Shown in pieces: positions 43,568 to 51,106 of a stretch of DNA of 64,000 nt. The DNA is taken from the NCBI RefSeq assembly GCF_019112525.1, contig NZ_CP077800.1, positions 3,286,001 to 3,350,000 of the forward strand, in the 5' to 3' direction. Positions within the stretch are counted from its first letter, which is position 1. Each line of letters opens with the position of its first letter. The position numbers and the translations under genes are program-made. Under the pieces are notes generated by a model. That model had not been told where the DNA came from. It saw only the letters and a program-made list of their open reading frames with translations, and did not search any database. The DNA is from Modestobacter sp. L9-4 (GTDB lineage Bacteria; Actinomycetota; Actinomycetes; Mycobacteriales; Geodermatophilaceae).

Positions 43568-43906
43568 ATGACGACCTCCACGCTGACCCGCGTCCGCAAC
43601 CGGCTGCCCTCCGCCGTCCCGGCCGCGATCGGCCTCGCCGTCGGCTTCGGCGTCGCCCAGGCGACCGGTGTCCGGGCGCTCGGCGGGATCGTGCTGGCCG
43701 CCGGCGGGCTCGTCGCCGGCTGGCTCTGGTGGTCCCGCCGCGGTGCGGCCGTGGCGGCCGCGCTGGCGGTCGCCTACCTGGCCGCGTTCGCCCTCGCGCA
43801 CGTGCTCGCCCTGGGCCTGGGGTGGCCGGCCTGGCTGGCCGTCGGCCTGGTCACCGTGGCCGTCGCGGCGCTCTCCTGGGTGGTCGTGGACCAGCCTGCG
43901 TCGTGA
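43568..43906 (+). CDS. Small membrane protein, hypothetical
   Basis: 112 residues, four hydrophobic segments (AIGLAVGFGVAQATG, IVLAAGGLVAGWLWW, AVAAALAVAYLAAFALAHVLAL, WLAVGLVTVAVAALSWVVV), short basic N-terminus. No named family. ATG start with GGAGGA five bases upstream. Same direction as the DUF4232 gene, 25 bp apart. Confidence 0.72.
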   Translation: MTTSTLTRVRNRLPSAVPAAIGLAVGFGVAQATGVRALGGIVLAAGGLVAGWLWWSRRGAAVAAALAVAYLAAFALAHVLALGLGWPAWLAVGLVTVAVAALSWVVVDQPAS

Positions 43907-44056
43907 GGCCCCGGGCCAGGGGCTCGGCCCGAGCTCGCGGGGCACGAGGGGGTCCGAGGTCCTCCAGGAGTGGCAGACCGGTCACAGCCGGTCCGCCGGG
44001 GACCGTCGTCCGTCTACCATGGGAAGGTCTCGGCGCTCCGCGCCGTTGATCCTGTC

Positions 44057-44072
44057 GCGCGCCGTAGCGCGC
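44057..44072 (+). promoter_or_regulatory. Hairpin in the typA 5' leader
   Basis: GCGCGC-CGTA-GCGCGC lies 35 bp before the typA ATG. A -10-like TACCAT at 44015-44020 would place the transcription start near 44027, so the hairpin is in the untranslated leader. A regulatory role (e.g. at low temperature) is a guess. Confidence 0.35.
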
Positions 44073-44107
44073 AGACTCCCACTTGAACTCCTGAGGTGCC
44101 TCTCCGC

Positions 44108-45997
44108 ATGCCCACTCGCAACGACCTGCGAAACGTCGCGATCATCGCGCACGTCGACCACGGCAAGACCACCCTGGTCGACGCCCTGCTCCGCCAGGCC
44201 GGTGCCCTGGGCCGCGCGAAGGGCGAGGGCACCGACAACGACTCGACCCAGGACCGGGTCATGGACTCCGGTGAGCTCGAGCGCGAGCGCGGGATCACCA
44301 TCCTCGCCAAGAACACCGCGATCCACCTGCACGACGAGGACGGCAACCCCGTCATCGTGAACATCGTCGACACCCCCGGTCACGCCGACTTCGGTGGCGA
44401 GGTGGAGCGCGCGCTGTCGATGGTGGACGGCGTCTGCCTGCTCGTCGACGCCTCCGAGGGCCCGCTGCCGCAGACCCGCTTCGTGCTGCGCAAGGCGCTG
44501 GCCAAGGGGATGCCGGTCATCCTCGCGGTCAACAAGACCGACCGCGCCGACGCCCGCATCGAGGAGGTCGTCGACGAGACCTACGAGCTGTTCATGGAGC
44601 TCCTCGAGGACGCCGGCCTGCCGGCCGAGACCCTCGAGTTCCCGATCGTCTACTGCAACGGCCGCACCGGCCAGGCGTCGCTGAACAAGCCGGAGAACGG
44701 CACCGTCCCCGACAGCCCGGACCTCAGCCCGCTGGTGAAGGTGCTGCTGGACACCGTCCCGCCGCCGGTCTACGACGCCGAGGAGCCGCTGCGCGCGCAG
44801 GTCACCAACCTCGACGCCTCGCCGTACCTGGGCCGCCTGGCCCTGCTGCGCATCCACTCCGGTGAGATGAAGAACGGCCAGCAGGTCGCCTGGTGCAAGG
44901 CCGACGGCACCATCGAGCGCGTCAAGCTGACCGAGCTGCTGGTCACCGAGGGCCTCACCCGTACCCCGGCCGCCAGCGCGGGCCCCGGCGACCTCGTCGC
45001 CGTCGCCGGCATCCCGGACATCGGCATCGGTGACACCCTCGCCGACCCGAACGACCCGCGCCCGCTGCCGGCGATCACCGTCGACGAGCCGTCGATCTCG
45101 ATCACCATGGGCATCAACACCAGCCCGCTGTCGGGCAAGTCGGGCAAGAAGGTCACCGCCCGCCTGATCAAGAACCGGCTCGACCAGGAGCTGATCGGCA
45201 ACGTCTCGGTGCGCATGCTGCCCACCGAGCGTCCCGACACCTGGGAGATGCAGGGGCGCGGCGAGCTGGCGCTGGCCATCCTCGTCGAGCAGCTGCGCCG
45301 CGAGGACTTCGAGCTGACCGTCGGCCGCCCGACCGTGGTCACCAAGGAGATCGACGGCAAGCTGCACGAGCCGGTCGAGCGGGTCACCATCGACACCCCC
45401 GGCGAGTACGTCGGCACGCTCACCCAGGCGCTGGCCAGCCGTCGCGGGCGGCTGGAGAACCTGGTGCACCACGACACCGGCTGGGCGCGGATGGAGTACA
45501 TCTGCCCCTCGCGCGGCCTCATCGGGTTCCGCACCGAGTTCCTGACCGAGACCCGCGGCACCGGCGTGCTGAACCACACGCTCGAGGGCTACGAGCCGTG
45601 GCTGGGCGACATGCGCGCCCGCCCGACCGGCTCGCTGGTCGCCGACCGCAGCGGTGTGGCGACGACCTACTCGATGTTCTCCCTGCAGGAGCGCGGCCAG
45701 ATGATGGTCGAGCCCGGCACCGAGGTCTACGAGGGCATGGTCATCGGTGAGAACTCCCGTCCGGACGACATGGACGTGAACATCACCAAGGAGAAGAAGC
45801 TCACCAACATGCGCAAGGCGACCTCGGAGGAGCTGGAGCGGCTCGTGCCGCCGAAGATCCTCAACCTCGAGCAGGCGCTGGAGTTTTGTGCCGAGGACGA
45901 GTGCGTCGAGGTCACCCCGGGCACCGTCCGGATCCGCAAGGTGGAGCTGGACCAGACGGTCCGCGGGCGTACCCGCAACCGCAAGCCGAAGCCGTGA
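44108..45997 (+). CDS. typA: Translational GTPase TypA/BipA
   Basis: 629 residues, ribosome-binding GTPase needed for assembly and stress or low-temperature growth. G1 AHVDHGKTT, switch region [10 protein letters not shown]3 [11 protein letters not shown]4 NKTD are intact. EF-G-like domains II, III and V follow, then the TypA-specific C-terminal domain ([27 protein letters not shown]). ATG at 44108 (MPTRNDLRN) is the usual start; an upstream in-frame GTG at 44096 lacks support. Ends at a stem-loop repeat plus terminator. Confidence 0.97.
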   Translation: MPTRNDLRNVAIIAHVDHGKTTLVDALLRQAGALGRAKGEGTDNDSTQDRVMDSGELERERGITILAKNTAIHLHDEDGNPVIVNIVDTPGHADFGGEVERALSMVDGVCLLVDASEGPLPQTRFVLRKALAKGMPVILAVNKTDRADARIEEVVDETYELFMELLEDAGLPAETLEFPIVYCNGRTGQASLNKPENGTVPDSPDLSPLVKVLLDTVPPPVYDAEEPLRAQVTNLDASPYLGRLALLRIHSGEMKNGQQVAWCKADGTIERVKLTELLVTEGLTRTPAASAGPGDLVAVAGIPDIGIGDTLADPNDPRPLPAITVDEPSISITMGINTSPLSGKSGKKVTARLIKNRLDQELIGNVSVRMLPTERPDTWEMQGRGELALAILVEQLRREDFELTVGRPTVVTKEIDGKLHEPVERVTIDTPGEYVGTLTQALASRRGRLENLVHHDTGWARMEYICPSRGLIGFRTEFLTETRGTGVLNHTLEGYEPWLGDMRARPTGSLVADRSGVATTYSMFSLQERGQMMVEPGTEVYEGMVIGENSRPDDMDVNITKEKKLTNMRKATSEELERLVPPKILNLEQALEFCAEDECVEVTPGTVRIRKVELDQTVRGRTRNRKPKP

Positions 45998-45998
45998 G

Positions 45999-46054
45999 GA
46001 AGGACCCCCTTCTCCCCACCCCTCGCAGGCTCGGGGCGGTGCCCTGAAGGGGGC
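45999..46054 (+). repeat. Stop-codon-phased stem-loop element, copy C (after typA)
   Basis: Begins GAAGGACC one base behind the typA TGA. Outer arms GGACCCCCTTC / GAAGGGGGCC, inner C-run/G-run arms, loop CTCGCAGGCTCG (same as copy B). A conventional hairpin follows at 46063. Confidence 0.75.
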
Positions 46055-46062
46055 CTGAGCCG

Positions 46063-46099
46063 CGAACGCCGTCGTCCCTCCTGGGGACGGCGGCGTTCG
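46063..46099 (+). terminator. Terminator hairpin in tandem with copy C
   Basis: 16-base arms CGAACGCCGTCGTCCC / GGGACGGCGGCGTTCG with one wobble pair and a 5-base loop; followed by TCGTTCC. Confidence 0.75.
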
Positions 46100-46336
46100 T
46101 CGTTCCGGCGCGCCGACGAGGTCCGCCGAAGTCGGTGGTGCCCGTGTGGCGAGTGTTGTCAGTCGGACACGTTCGGTGAGGACCGGCCGGTCAGGGGCGG
46201 CGACTCGCCGACGCTTCCTCGTGGCGCCCGGTGGCCGGCGGTGCCCCGACCTACGTTGCGTCGGGAGAGGTGCGTGCGGTGGACGAGCGCCGTGCAGCAC
46301 CTGGGGGATGAGCACGAGAGGGTGGTCGGGGAACCG

Positions 46337-46825
46337 ATGACGATCCAGCGAGCAGCGGGTTTCCGGAACGGCATCGACGTACGGGTGCGCCTCCGGCGGG
46401 CGGGCTCCGGGTCGGACGCGGCCTTCGACGGTGCCTGGTGGCCGCGCAGCCACGACCTGGCCGCCGAGCTGCCGGAGCTGGTCGCGGCGCTGGCCACCCT
46501 CGGCGTCCGCGTCGAGCGGTTCACCTACCCGGAGCAGGCCTGGGCGCCGATCGACCGCAAGGTCGTCGTCTCCGGGCGCACGGTGCGCACCGGCGCCTTC
46601 CGCAGCATGGACCCCGCCCTCGTGTCGCTCACCGTCGACGGTGACCGGCGGCTGGACCTGCTCGTGGTGCCGCCGCAGGCCGACGCGCTGACCGGTGTGC
46701 GCGCCCTGCGCCTGGCCGCGGGTCAGCGCGAGGAGTCCGACAGCCCCGAGCGCGTGCTCGCCACGGCCGGCTCCTGGTCCCGCCCCGAGGTCGTCGTCCC
46801 GATCACCGGCGTCCGCGCCGGCTGA
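46337..46825 (+). CDS. DUF5994 family protein
   Basis: 162 residues. Matches the actinobacterial DUF5994 pattern (FDGAWWPRSHDLAAELPELVAAL, RSMDPALVSLTV, RLDLLVVPPQADALTG). No membrane segment or signal peptide. Function unknown. ATG at 46337 has GGGG six bases upstream; a GTG at 46241 would add a low-complexity head. The 237 bp before this start (46100-46336) shows only a -10-like TACGTT at 46252 and no gene. Confidence 0.75.
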   Translation: MTIQRAAGFRNGIDVRVRLRRAGSGSDAAFDGAWWPRSHDLAAELPELVAALATLGVRVERFTYPEQAWAPIDRKVVVSGRTVRTGAFRSMDPALVSLTVDGDRRLDLLVVPPQADALTGVRALRLAAGQREESDSPERVLATAGSWSRPEVVVPITGVRAG

Positions 46826-46826
46826 C

Positions 46827-46884
46827 GGAGGCCCTCTTGCTCCCCACCCTTCGCACGCTCGGGGCGGGCCCCTGCAGGAGGGCC
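46827..46884 (+). repeat. Stop-codon-phased stem-loop element, copy D (after DUF5994)
   Basis: Begins GGAGGCCC one base behind the TGA. Outer arms GGCCCTCTTGC / GCAGGAGGGCC (one wobble), inner arms C-run/G-run, loop TTCGCACGCTCG. No second hairpin follows. Confidence 0.7.
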
Positions 46885-46958
46885 GTCCCAGCAGGCCACG
46901 GGGTACGCCGGGAGCGAACCGGGTGGACGGCGCGGTGCGGCTGCGCTGAGGTCGGCGC

Positions 46959-47936
46959 ATGCGAATCCTCGTCCTCGGCGGCACGCACTTCCTCGGCCGG
47001 CACGTGGTCACCGCCGGCCTCGAGCGGGGGCACGAGGTCGCCACCTTCACCCGCGGCGTCTCCGGGGCGCCGCCGGACGGCGTCCGCGCCCTGCACGGGG
47101 ACCGGGACGACCCGGCCGCCCTGCCCGCGGCGCTCGGCGGCTGGACGCCCGAGCTCGTCGTCGACACGTCCTGCCAGACCCGCGCCGCCGCCGAGAACGC
47201 CGCCGCCGCGCTGGCCGACGTGGCCGGCTACGCGTTCGTCAGCAGCCTCAACGCCTACCGCACCTGGCCGCCCGGGCCGATCGGCGAGGAACGCGACGAG
47301 CCCACCTGGGACACCCCCGACGACGAGTACGGCCCGAACAAGGCGCACGCCGAGCGGGTGCTGGGCGCGGCGCTGGGCGACCGCTTCCTCACCGCGCGCG
47401 CCGGGCTGATCGTCGGCCCGTTCGACCCGCTGTACCGGCTGGGCTGGTGGCTGGACCGGGTCGCCGCCGGTGGCCGGGTCGTCGTCCCGGCGAGCATCGA
47501 CCAGCCGATCGCGCTGGTCGACGCCCGGGACCTGGCCGGCTGGCTGGTCGAGGCGGCGGAGCGCGGGCTCGCGGGCCCGGTCAACGCCACCGGGCCGGCC
47601 GGGATGACGACGCTCGGCGGGCTGCTGGACACCTGCCGCGAGGTGACCGGCAGCGACGCGGAGTGGGTGCCCGTCCCGGACGCCGACCTGCTGGCCGCCG
47701 GCGTCCAGGAGTGGGTGCACCTGCCGCTGTGGCTGGCGCCGGGGACGGCCCGCACCGCCTGGCAGGTCGACACCACCCGCGCCCGGGAGCTCGGCCTGCC
47801 CTCCCGGCCGGTCCGGGACTCGGTGGCCGACACCTGGGCCTGGATGCAGACCCACGCCCGGCCGGAGCCGCCGGCCGGGCGCGAGCTGCCCGGCCTGCCG
47901 CCGGACCTCGAGGCCCGGCTGCTGGCCGGCCGCTGA
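46959..47936 (+). CDS. NAD-dependent epimerase/dehydratase-like SDR
   Basis: 325 residues, extended short-chain dehydrogenase. Nucleotide motif GGTHFLG at the start, and Tyr-xxx-Lys as YGPNKAHAE. The extended C-terminal part carries VDARDLAGWLVEAAERGLAGPVNATGP. Resembles actinobacterial reductase-like NAD-epimerases; substrate unknown. ATG start. It converges on the methyltransferase gene with zero gap (stops adjoin at 47936/47937). Confidence 0.88.
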   Translation: MRILVLGGTHFLGRHVVTAGLERGHEVATFTRGVSGAPPDGVRALHGDRDDPAALPAALGGWTPELVVDTSCQTRAAAENAAAALADVAGYAFVSSLNAYRTWPPGPIGEERDEPTWDTPDDEYGPNKAHAERVLGAALGDRFLTARAGLIVGPFDPLYRLGWWLDRVAAGGRVVVPASIDQPIALVDARDLAGWLVEAAERGLAGPVNATGPAGMTTLGGLLDTCREVTGSDAEWVPVPDADLLAAGVQEWVHLPLWLAPGTARTAWQVDTTRARELGLPSRPVRDSVADTWAWMQTHARPEPPAGRELPGLPPDLEARLLAGR

Positions 47937-48575
47937 TCAGCCGCGCCGGCGGGCGCGGAGGACCTCGTCGGCGTGGTGGTGGCCGCCTTCCCCGCCGGTC
48001 CGTGGCCGCTGGGCCGCCACCAGCACCTCCCACTCCTCGGCGTCCAGGTCGGCCGCGACCTCGGTGGCGGCCGCGAAGCGGTCACCGCCCCACAGTGCGG
48101 CGCGCTCCTCGTCGAAGGGGTGGCCGACCCACAGCAGCGTGCCGCCGGGGGCCACGGCGTCCGCGAGCCGGGCCAGCAGCTGCCCGCGCTGGTCTGCCGT
48201 CGGGTGCAGGAAGTGCGCGGTCACCAGGTCGAAGCTCGCCTGCGGGGGCTGCCAGGAGTCGACGTCGCCCTGCACCCACTCGACCCGGTCGGTCAGCCCG
48301 GCGGCGGCCGCGTGCTCGGCGGCGCGCTCCAGGGCGACGGCCGACCAGTCCAGTCCGGTCGCGTGCCAGCCGCGGCCGGCCAGCCACAGGACGTCGCCGC
48401 CCTCACCGCAGCCGACGTCCAGTGCCCGCCCCGGGGTCAGGTCGGTGGCCTCCTCGACCAGCGGTGGGTTCACCCGCCCGCTCCACAGGGCCGGGGCCTC
48501 GCGGTAGCGGTCCTCCCACGACGCCTGGTCCAGGCCGGTGCTCGCGGGCTCGTGCTCGTGCTGGTGGTCGGTCAT
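47937..48575 (-). CDS. Class I SAM-dependent methyltransferase (TehB-like)
   Basis: 212 residues. Starts with a His-rich head (MTDHQHEHEP). SAM motif I is ALDVGCGEGGDVLWLA; the WQPPQASFDLVTAHFLH segment is motif IV-like. The WEDRYREAPALWSGRVNPPLVEEA start is typical of thiopurine/tellurite (TehB, TPMT-like) methyltransferases. Just 10 bp downstream of a flavin disulfide reductase gene on the same strand, so one operon; a joint role in detoxification of metalloid or thiol compounds is plausible but unproven. Confidence 0.9.
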   Translation of the reverse strand: MTDHQHEHEPASTGLDQASWEDRYREAPALWSGRVNPPLVEEATDLTPGRALDVGCGEGGDVLWLAGRGWHATGLDWSAVALERAAEHAAAAGLTDRVEWVQGDVDSWQPPQASFDLVTAHFLHPTADQRGQLLARLADAVAPGGTLLWVGHPFDEERAALWGGDRFAAATEVAADLDAEEWEVLVAAQRPRTGGEGGHHHADEVLRARRRG

Positions 48576-48585
48576 GGTCGTCTCC

Positions 48586-49605
48586 TCAGATCCCGTGGCG
48601 CCGGTCGCCCAGCACCTGCTCGCACAGCTCGCGCTCGGACGTGGGGGAGAAGGGGGCCCGTCGCCGCGCGGCGACGGCGTCCCGGGTGTCCTCCGCGATC
48701 AGGTCCGCGTTGATCATCGCGCCGGTGTTCAGGGCCGCGGCGGCGGAGCTGATCACCTGGGCCCGCAGGTCGGTGACGTTGCCGGCGACGTAGACCCCGG
48801 GGACGGCGGTCAGCCCGTTCGGGTCGGCGGCCACCGCGCTGCCGATCACGTGCCCGTTCATCTCCAGGTCGGTGGCGGTCAGCCCGAGGGACCCCAGGAC
48901 GGCGGAACGCGCGGTGAACCGTGGCGCCACCACGACGGCGTCCCGGGCGACGACCTGCCCGCCGGCCAGCCGCACCCCGCCGAGCCGGTCGCCGGTGGCC
49001 TCCAGTGCGGTGACCTGGCCGCTGACCACGCTGATGTCGCGGGCGGCCAGCTGCTCCCACTCCTCGTCGGTGGGCTCGGGCCCGGTGTGCAGGAACAGGG
49101 TCACGTCGGCGCTCCACTGCCGCCACATCAGCGCCTGGTGAACGCCGAACGGGCTGGTCGACAGCACCCCGATGGCCTGGTCGCGCACCTCGTACCCGTG
49201 GCAGTAGGGGCAGTGCAGGACGCCGCTCCCCCACAGCTCGCGCACCCCCGGCACGTCGGGCAGCTCGTCGACCAGCCCGGTGGTCACCAGCAGCCGCCGG
49301 GCGTGCACCGGCCCGCCGTCGGCCAGCCGCAGCCGGAACCCGCCCGGGACGACCTCGGCGGCCAGCACCTCGCCGGTGCGGACCTCGCCCCCGTAGGAGG
49401 CGACCTCGGCCCGCCCGGTGACCAGCAGCTCGCCGGGCGGGGTGCCCTCGCGGCCCAGGTAGTTGTGCACCTGCCCGGCCGGGGCGTTGCGCGGGGCGCC
49501 GCTGTCGACCACCAGCACCGAGCGGCGTGCGCGGCTCAGTGCGAGCGCACCGCTCAGCCCGGCCGGACCGCCGCCGACCACCACCACGTCGTACTGCTCG
49601 TCCAT
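48586..49605 (-). CDS. Thioredoxin-reductase-like FAD-dependent oxidoreductase
   Basis: 339 residues. FAD-binding VVVVGGGPAGLSGALALSRARRSVLVVD at the N-terminus; redox pair Cys132-Pro-Tyr-Cys135 in HCPYCHG. The C-terminal AGNVTDLRAQVISSAAAALNTGAMIN matches the second FAD motif. The YCHG pattern marks the FFRP-like/TrxB-like group distinct from classical CATC reductases; partner unknown. ATG at 49605 fixed by AGAGGAG. Forms an operon with the methyltransferase. Confidence 0.92.
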   Translation of the reverse strand: MDEQYDVVVVGGGPAGLSGALALSRARRSVLVVDSGAPRNAPAGQVHNYLGREGTPPGELLVTGRAEVASYGGEVRTGEVLAAEVVPGGFRLRLADGGPVHARRLLVTTGLVDELPDVPGVRELWGSGVLHCPYCHGYEVRDQAIGVLSTSPFGVHQALMWRQWSADVTLFLHTGPEPTDEEWEQLAARDISVVSGQVTALEATGDRLGGVRLAGGQVVARDAVVVAPRFTARSAVLGSLGLTATDLEMNGHVIGSAVAADPNGLTAVPGVYVAGNVTDLRAQVISSAAAALNTGAMINADLIAEDTRDAVAARRRAPFSPTSERELCEQVLGDRRHGI

Positions 49606-49692
49606 GCTCGCGCTCCTCTGCTCGGCCGGCGACCGACCGTCCGGCCGCCGGTCCCGAGCATGGGGCGACGGGCGCCAGGAGCACAAACAACG

Positions 49693-49707
49693 TTGCTGCT
49701 ACAGCAA
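49693..49707. promoter_or_regulatory. Operator-like palindrome before the flavin reductase gene
   Basis: TTGCTG-CTA-CAGCAA, 6-bp arms, 88 bp upstream of the flavin reductase start, in a locally AT-richer stretch (CAAACAACGTTGCTGC) suited to a promoter. No regulator gene adjoins. Confidence 0.35.
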
Positions 49708-49731
49708 ACTGCGAAAGGGCAGGACGCAGGA

Positions 49732-49763
49732 GGGCCCCGCCCGGCGGTCGCCGGACGGGGCCC
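49732..49763 (-). terminator. Terminator hairpin in tandem with copy E
   Basis: 15-base arms GGGCCCCGCCCGGCG / CGCCGGACGGGGCCC, one mismatch, 2-base loop. Downstream (leftward) of the TauE/SafE gene after repeat copy E. Confidence 0.7.
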
Positions 49764-49764
49764 T

Positions 49765-49822
49765 GGCCCTCCTGCAGGGGCCCGCCGCGAGGAACGAGCG
49801 GTGGGGGGCAGGAGGGTCCTTC
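49765..49822 (-). repeat. Stop-codon-phased stem-loop element, copy E (after TauE/SafE gene)
   Basis: On the minus strand begins GAAGGACC one base behind the TGA. Outer arms GGACCCTCCTGC / GCAGGAGGGCC pair with one bulge, inner arms C-run/G-run, loop CTCGTTCCTCG (diverged from the other copies). Confidence 0.7.
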
Positions 49823-49823
49823 G

Positions 49824-50822
49824 TCAGTTCTGCGGGGCGCTCGGCCGGCCGGCGGGGACGTTGCCCGGCACCTCGGCGACCTCGTTCGGGGCGGCGAGCT
49901 GCTCGGACTCGGCGCGAGCCGCCGCGGCTGCGGTGACGGCGTCGGCCGACTCCTGGGCACGGTCCTTGCAGTACTCGCGGAACGACCAGGCCACGGCGGC
50001 GGCCCACACCAGGTAGACCACCGCGTAGACGGCGTACCGGGTGCCGGTGTCGGCGTCGAACCAGTCGCTCTTGAGCAGGCTGCGGGTGTTGGTCAGGACG
50101 ATGATCCCGCCGACGCTGGCCCCCAGCAGGCGCGGCGGCACGTAGCGCACCAGCCACGCGGCGACGGGGGCGGCGATCAGGCCACCGACGAGCAGGGCCG
50201 CCACCCAGGCGAAGTCGATGCCCTGGCTGCCGAGGGCGAAGAGGAAGCCGAGGCTGGCGGCGAGTGACACCAGGATCTCGGAGGTGTCGACGGAACCGAT
50301 CGTCTTGCGGGGCTCCATCCGGCCGCTGGCCAGGATCGCCGGGGTGCTCACCGGGCCCCAGCCGCCGCCGCCGGTGGCGTCGACGAAGCCGGCGGCCAGG
50401 CCGAGGGGGGCGAGGAAGCGGGTGCGCATCGGCTTGCCGAGGTGCCGGCGGTCGATCCCGCGGAGGGTGAAGCGCACCAGCAGGTAGATGCCCAGCGCCA
50501 GCAGGATCAGCTGCATGACCGGGGCGGCGACCTCGGTGGAGAGGTTGGACAGCACGGTCGCGCCGGCGAAGGCGCCCACCGCACCGGGGACGCCGATCTT
50601 GCCGACGACCTTCCAGTCGACGTTGCCGAAGCGCCAGTGCGAGAGGCCCGAGGCGAGGTTGGTGCCGATCTCGGCGAGGTGCACGGTGGCCGAGGCGGCG
50701 GCGGGGTTGGTGCCCAGGGCGAGCAGCAGCGTCGTGGAGGTGACGCCGTAGCCCATGCCCAGGCTGCCGTCGACGAGCTGGGCGCCGAGGCCGGCGAGGG
50801 CGAGCACGATCAGGGTCTTCAC
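49824..50822 (-). CDS. TauE/SafE (TSUP) family permease
   Basis: 332 residues, about eight membrane spans. Starts with the family sequence VKTLIVLALAGLGAQLVDGSLGMGYG. Conserved GFVDATGGGGWGPVSTP occurs in the second repeat. TSUP proteins carry sulfite, sulfoacetate, thiosulfate or related sulfur anions. A cysteine-rich leader peptide gene lies upstream (50912-50971), supporting a role in sulfur supply. Start GTG 50822 has GGAG nine bases upstream inside the self-complementary CTCCGGAG. Ends with a repeat element and terminator. Confidence 0.9.
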   Translation of the reverse strand: MKTLIVLALAGLGAQLVDGSLGMGYGVTSTTLLLALGTNPAAASATVHLAEIGTNLASGLSHWRFGNVDWKVVGKIGVPGAVGAFAGATVLSNLSTEVAAPVMQLILLALGIYLLVRFTLRGIDRRHLGKPMRTRFLAPLGLAAGFVDATGGGGWGPVSTPAILASGRMEPRKTIGSVDTSEILVSLAASLGFLFALGSQGIDFAWVAALLVGGLIAAPVAAWLVRYVPPRLLGASVGGIIVLTNTRSLLKSDWFDADTGTRYAVYAVVYLVWAAAVAWSFREYCKDRAQESADAVTAAAAARAESEQLAAPNEVAEVPGNVPAGRPSAPQN

Positions 50823-50911
50823 GTGGGGGACTCCGGAGCTGGGGGGCGCGGGCACGCGTCAGTACGCGGGCACCGCAGGGCTGACAGGGGAGGCGCGCAG
50901 GGCGCGGGGGG

Positions 50912-50971
50912 TCAGCAGCCTCGACAGCAGGCGGTGCAGACGCGCAGCAGGTCGACGTGGATGCGGCTCAC
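50912..50971 (-). CDS. Cysteine-rich leader peptide upstream of TauE/SafE
   Basis: 19-residue peptide MSRIHVDLLRVCTACCRGC with GTG start and TGA stop. Four of the last eight residues are Cys. It belongs in pattern to the actinobacterial leaders (R-[R/I]-HVDLxR...C[C]R) that precede sulfur-assimilation and transport genes and act by cysteine-dependent attenuation: slow reading of Cys codons when charged tRNA-Cys is scarce changes the downstream RNA and lets the permease be expressed. Stop-to-start distance to the permease is 89 bp; the permease ribosome-binding GGAG is within CTCCGGAG and can be masked. Confidence 0.78.
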   Translation of the reverse strand: MSRIHVDLLRVCTACCRGC

Positions 50972-51026
50972 CAGGAACTCACCCGGGAGCTGGTGCGGGG
51001 GCACCGCCGACGTCGACACGGCTGCA

Positions 51027-51057
51027 TTCCTACCATCCCGGTGCACATTGTGGGCAA
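51027..51057 (-). promoter_or_regulatory. Candidate promoter for leader-TauE/SafE
   Basis: On the minus strand TTGCCC (51052-51057), 19-bp spacer, TAGGAA (51027-51032), about 55 bp before the leader start. Weak match; included because the transcript must begin upstream of the leader. Confidence 0.3.
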
Positions 51058-51106
51058 CCGACCTGGCCGCACACCGCGTGTCCGCCCCGACGCGCCGGGG
51101 CCCGGC

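Noticed and set aside
44096-44107. Upstream GTG start for typA
   Set aside because: Adds four residues not seen in the family, and has no ribosome-binding site at proper spacing; the ATG at 44108 gives the standard N-terminus.
43982-47167. A 1061-codon minus-strand frame opposite typA and DUF5994
   Set aside because: Shadow of TypA codon use; no recognisable domain, and it crosses tandem terminators.
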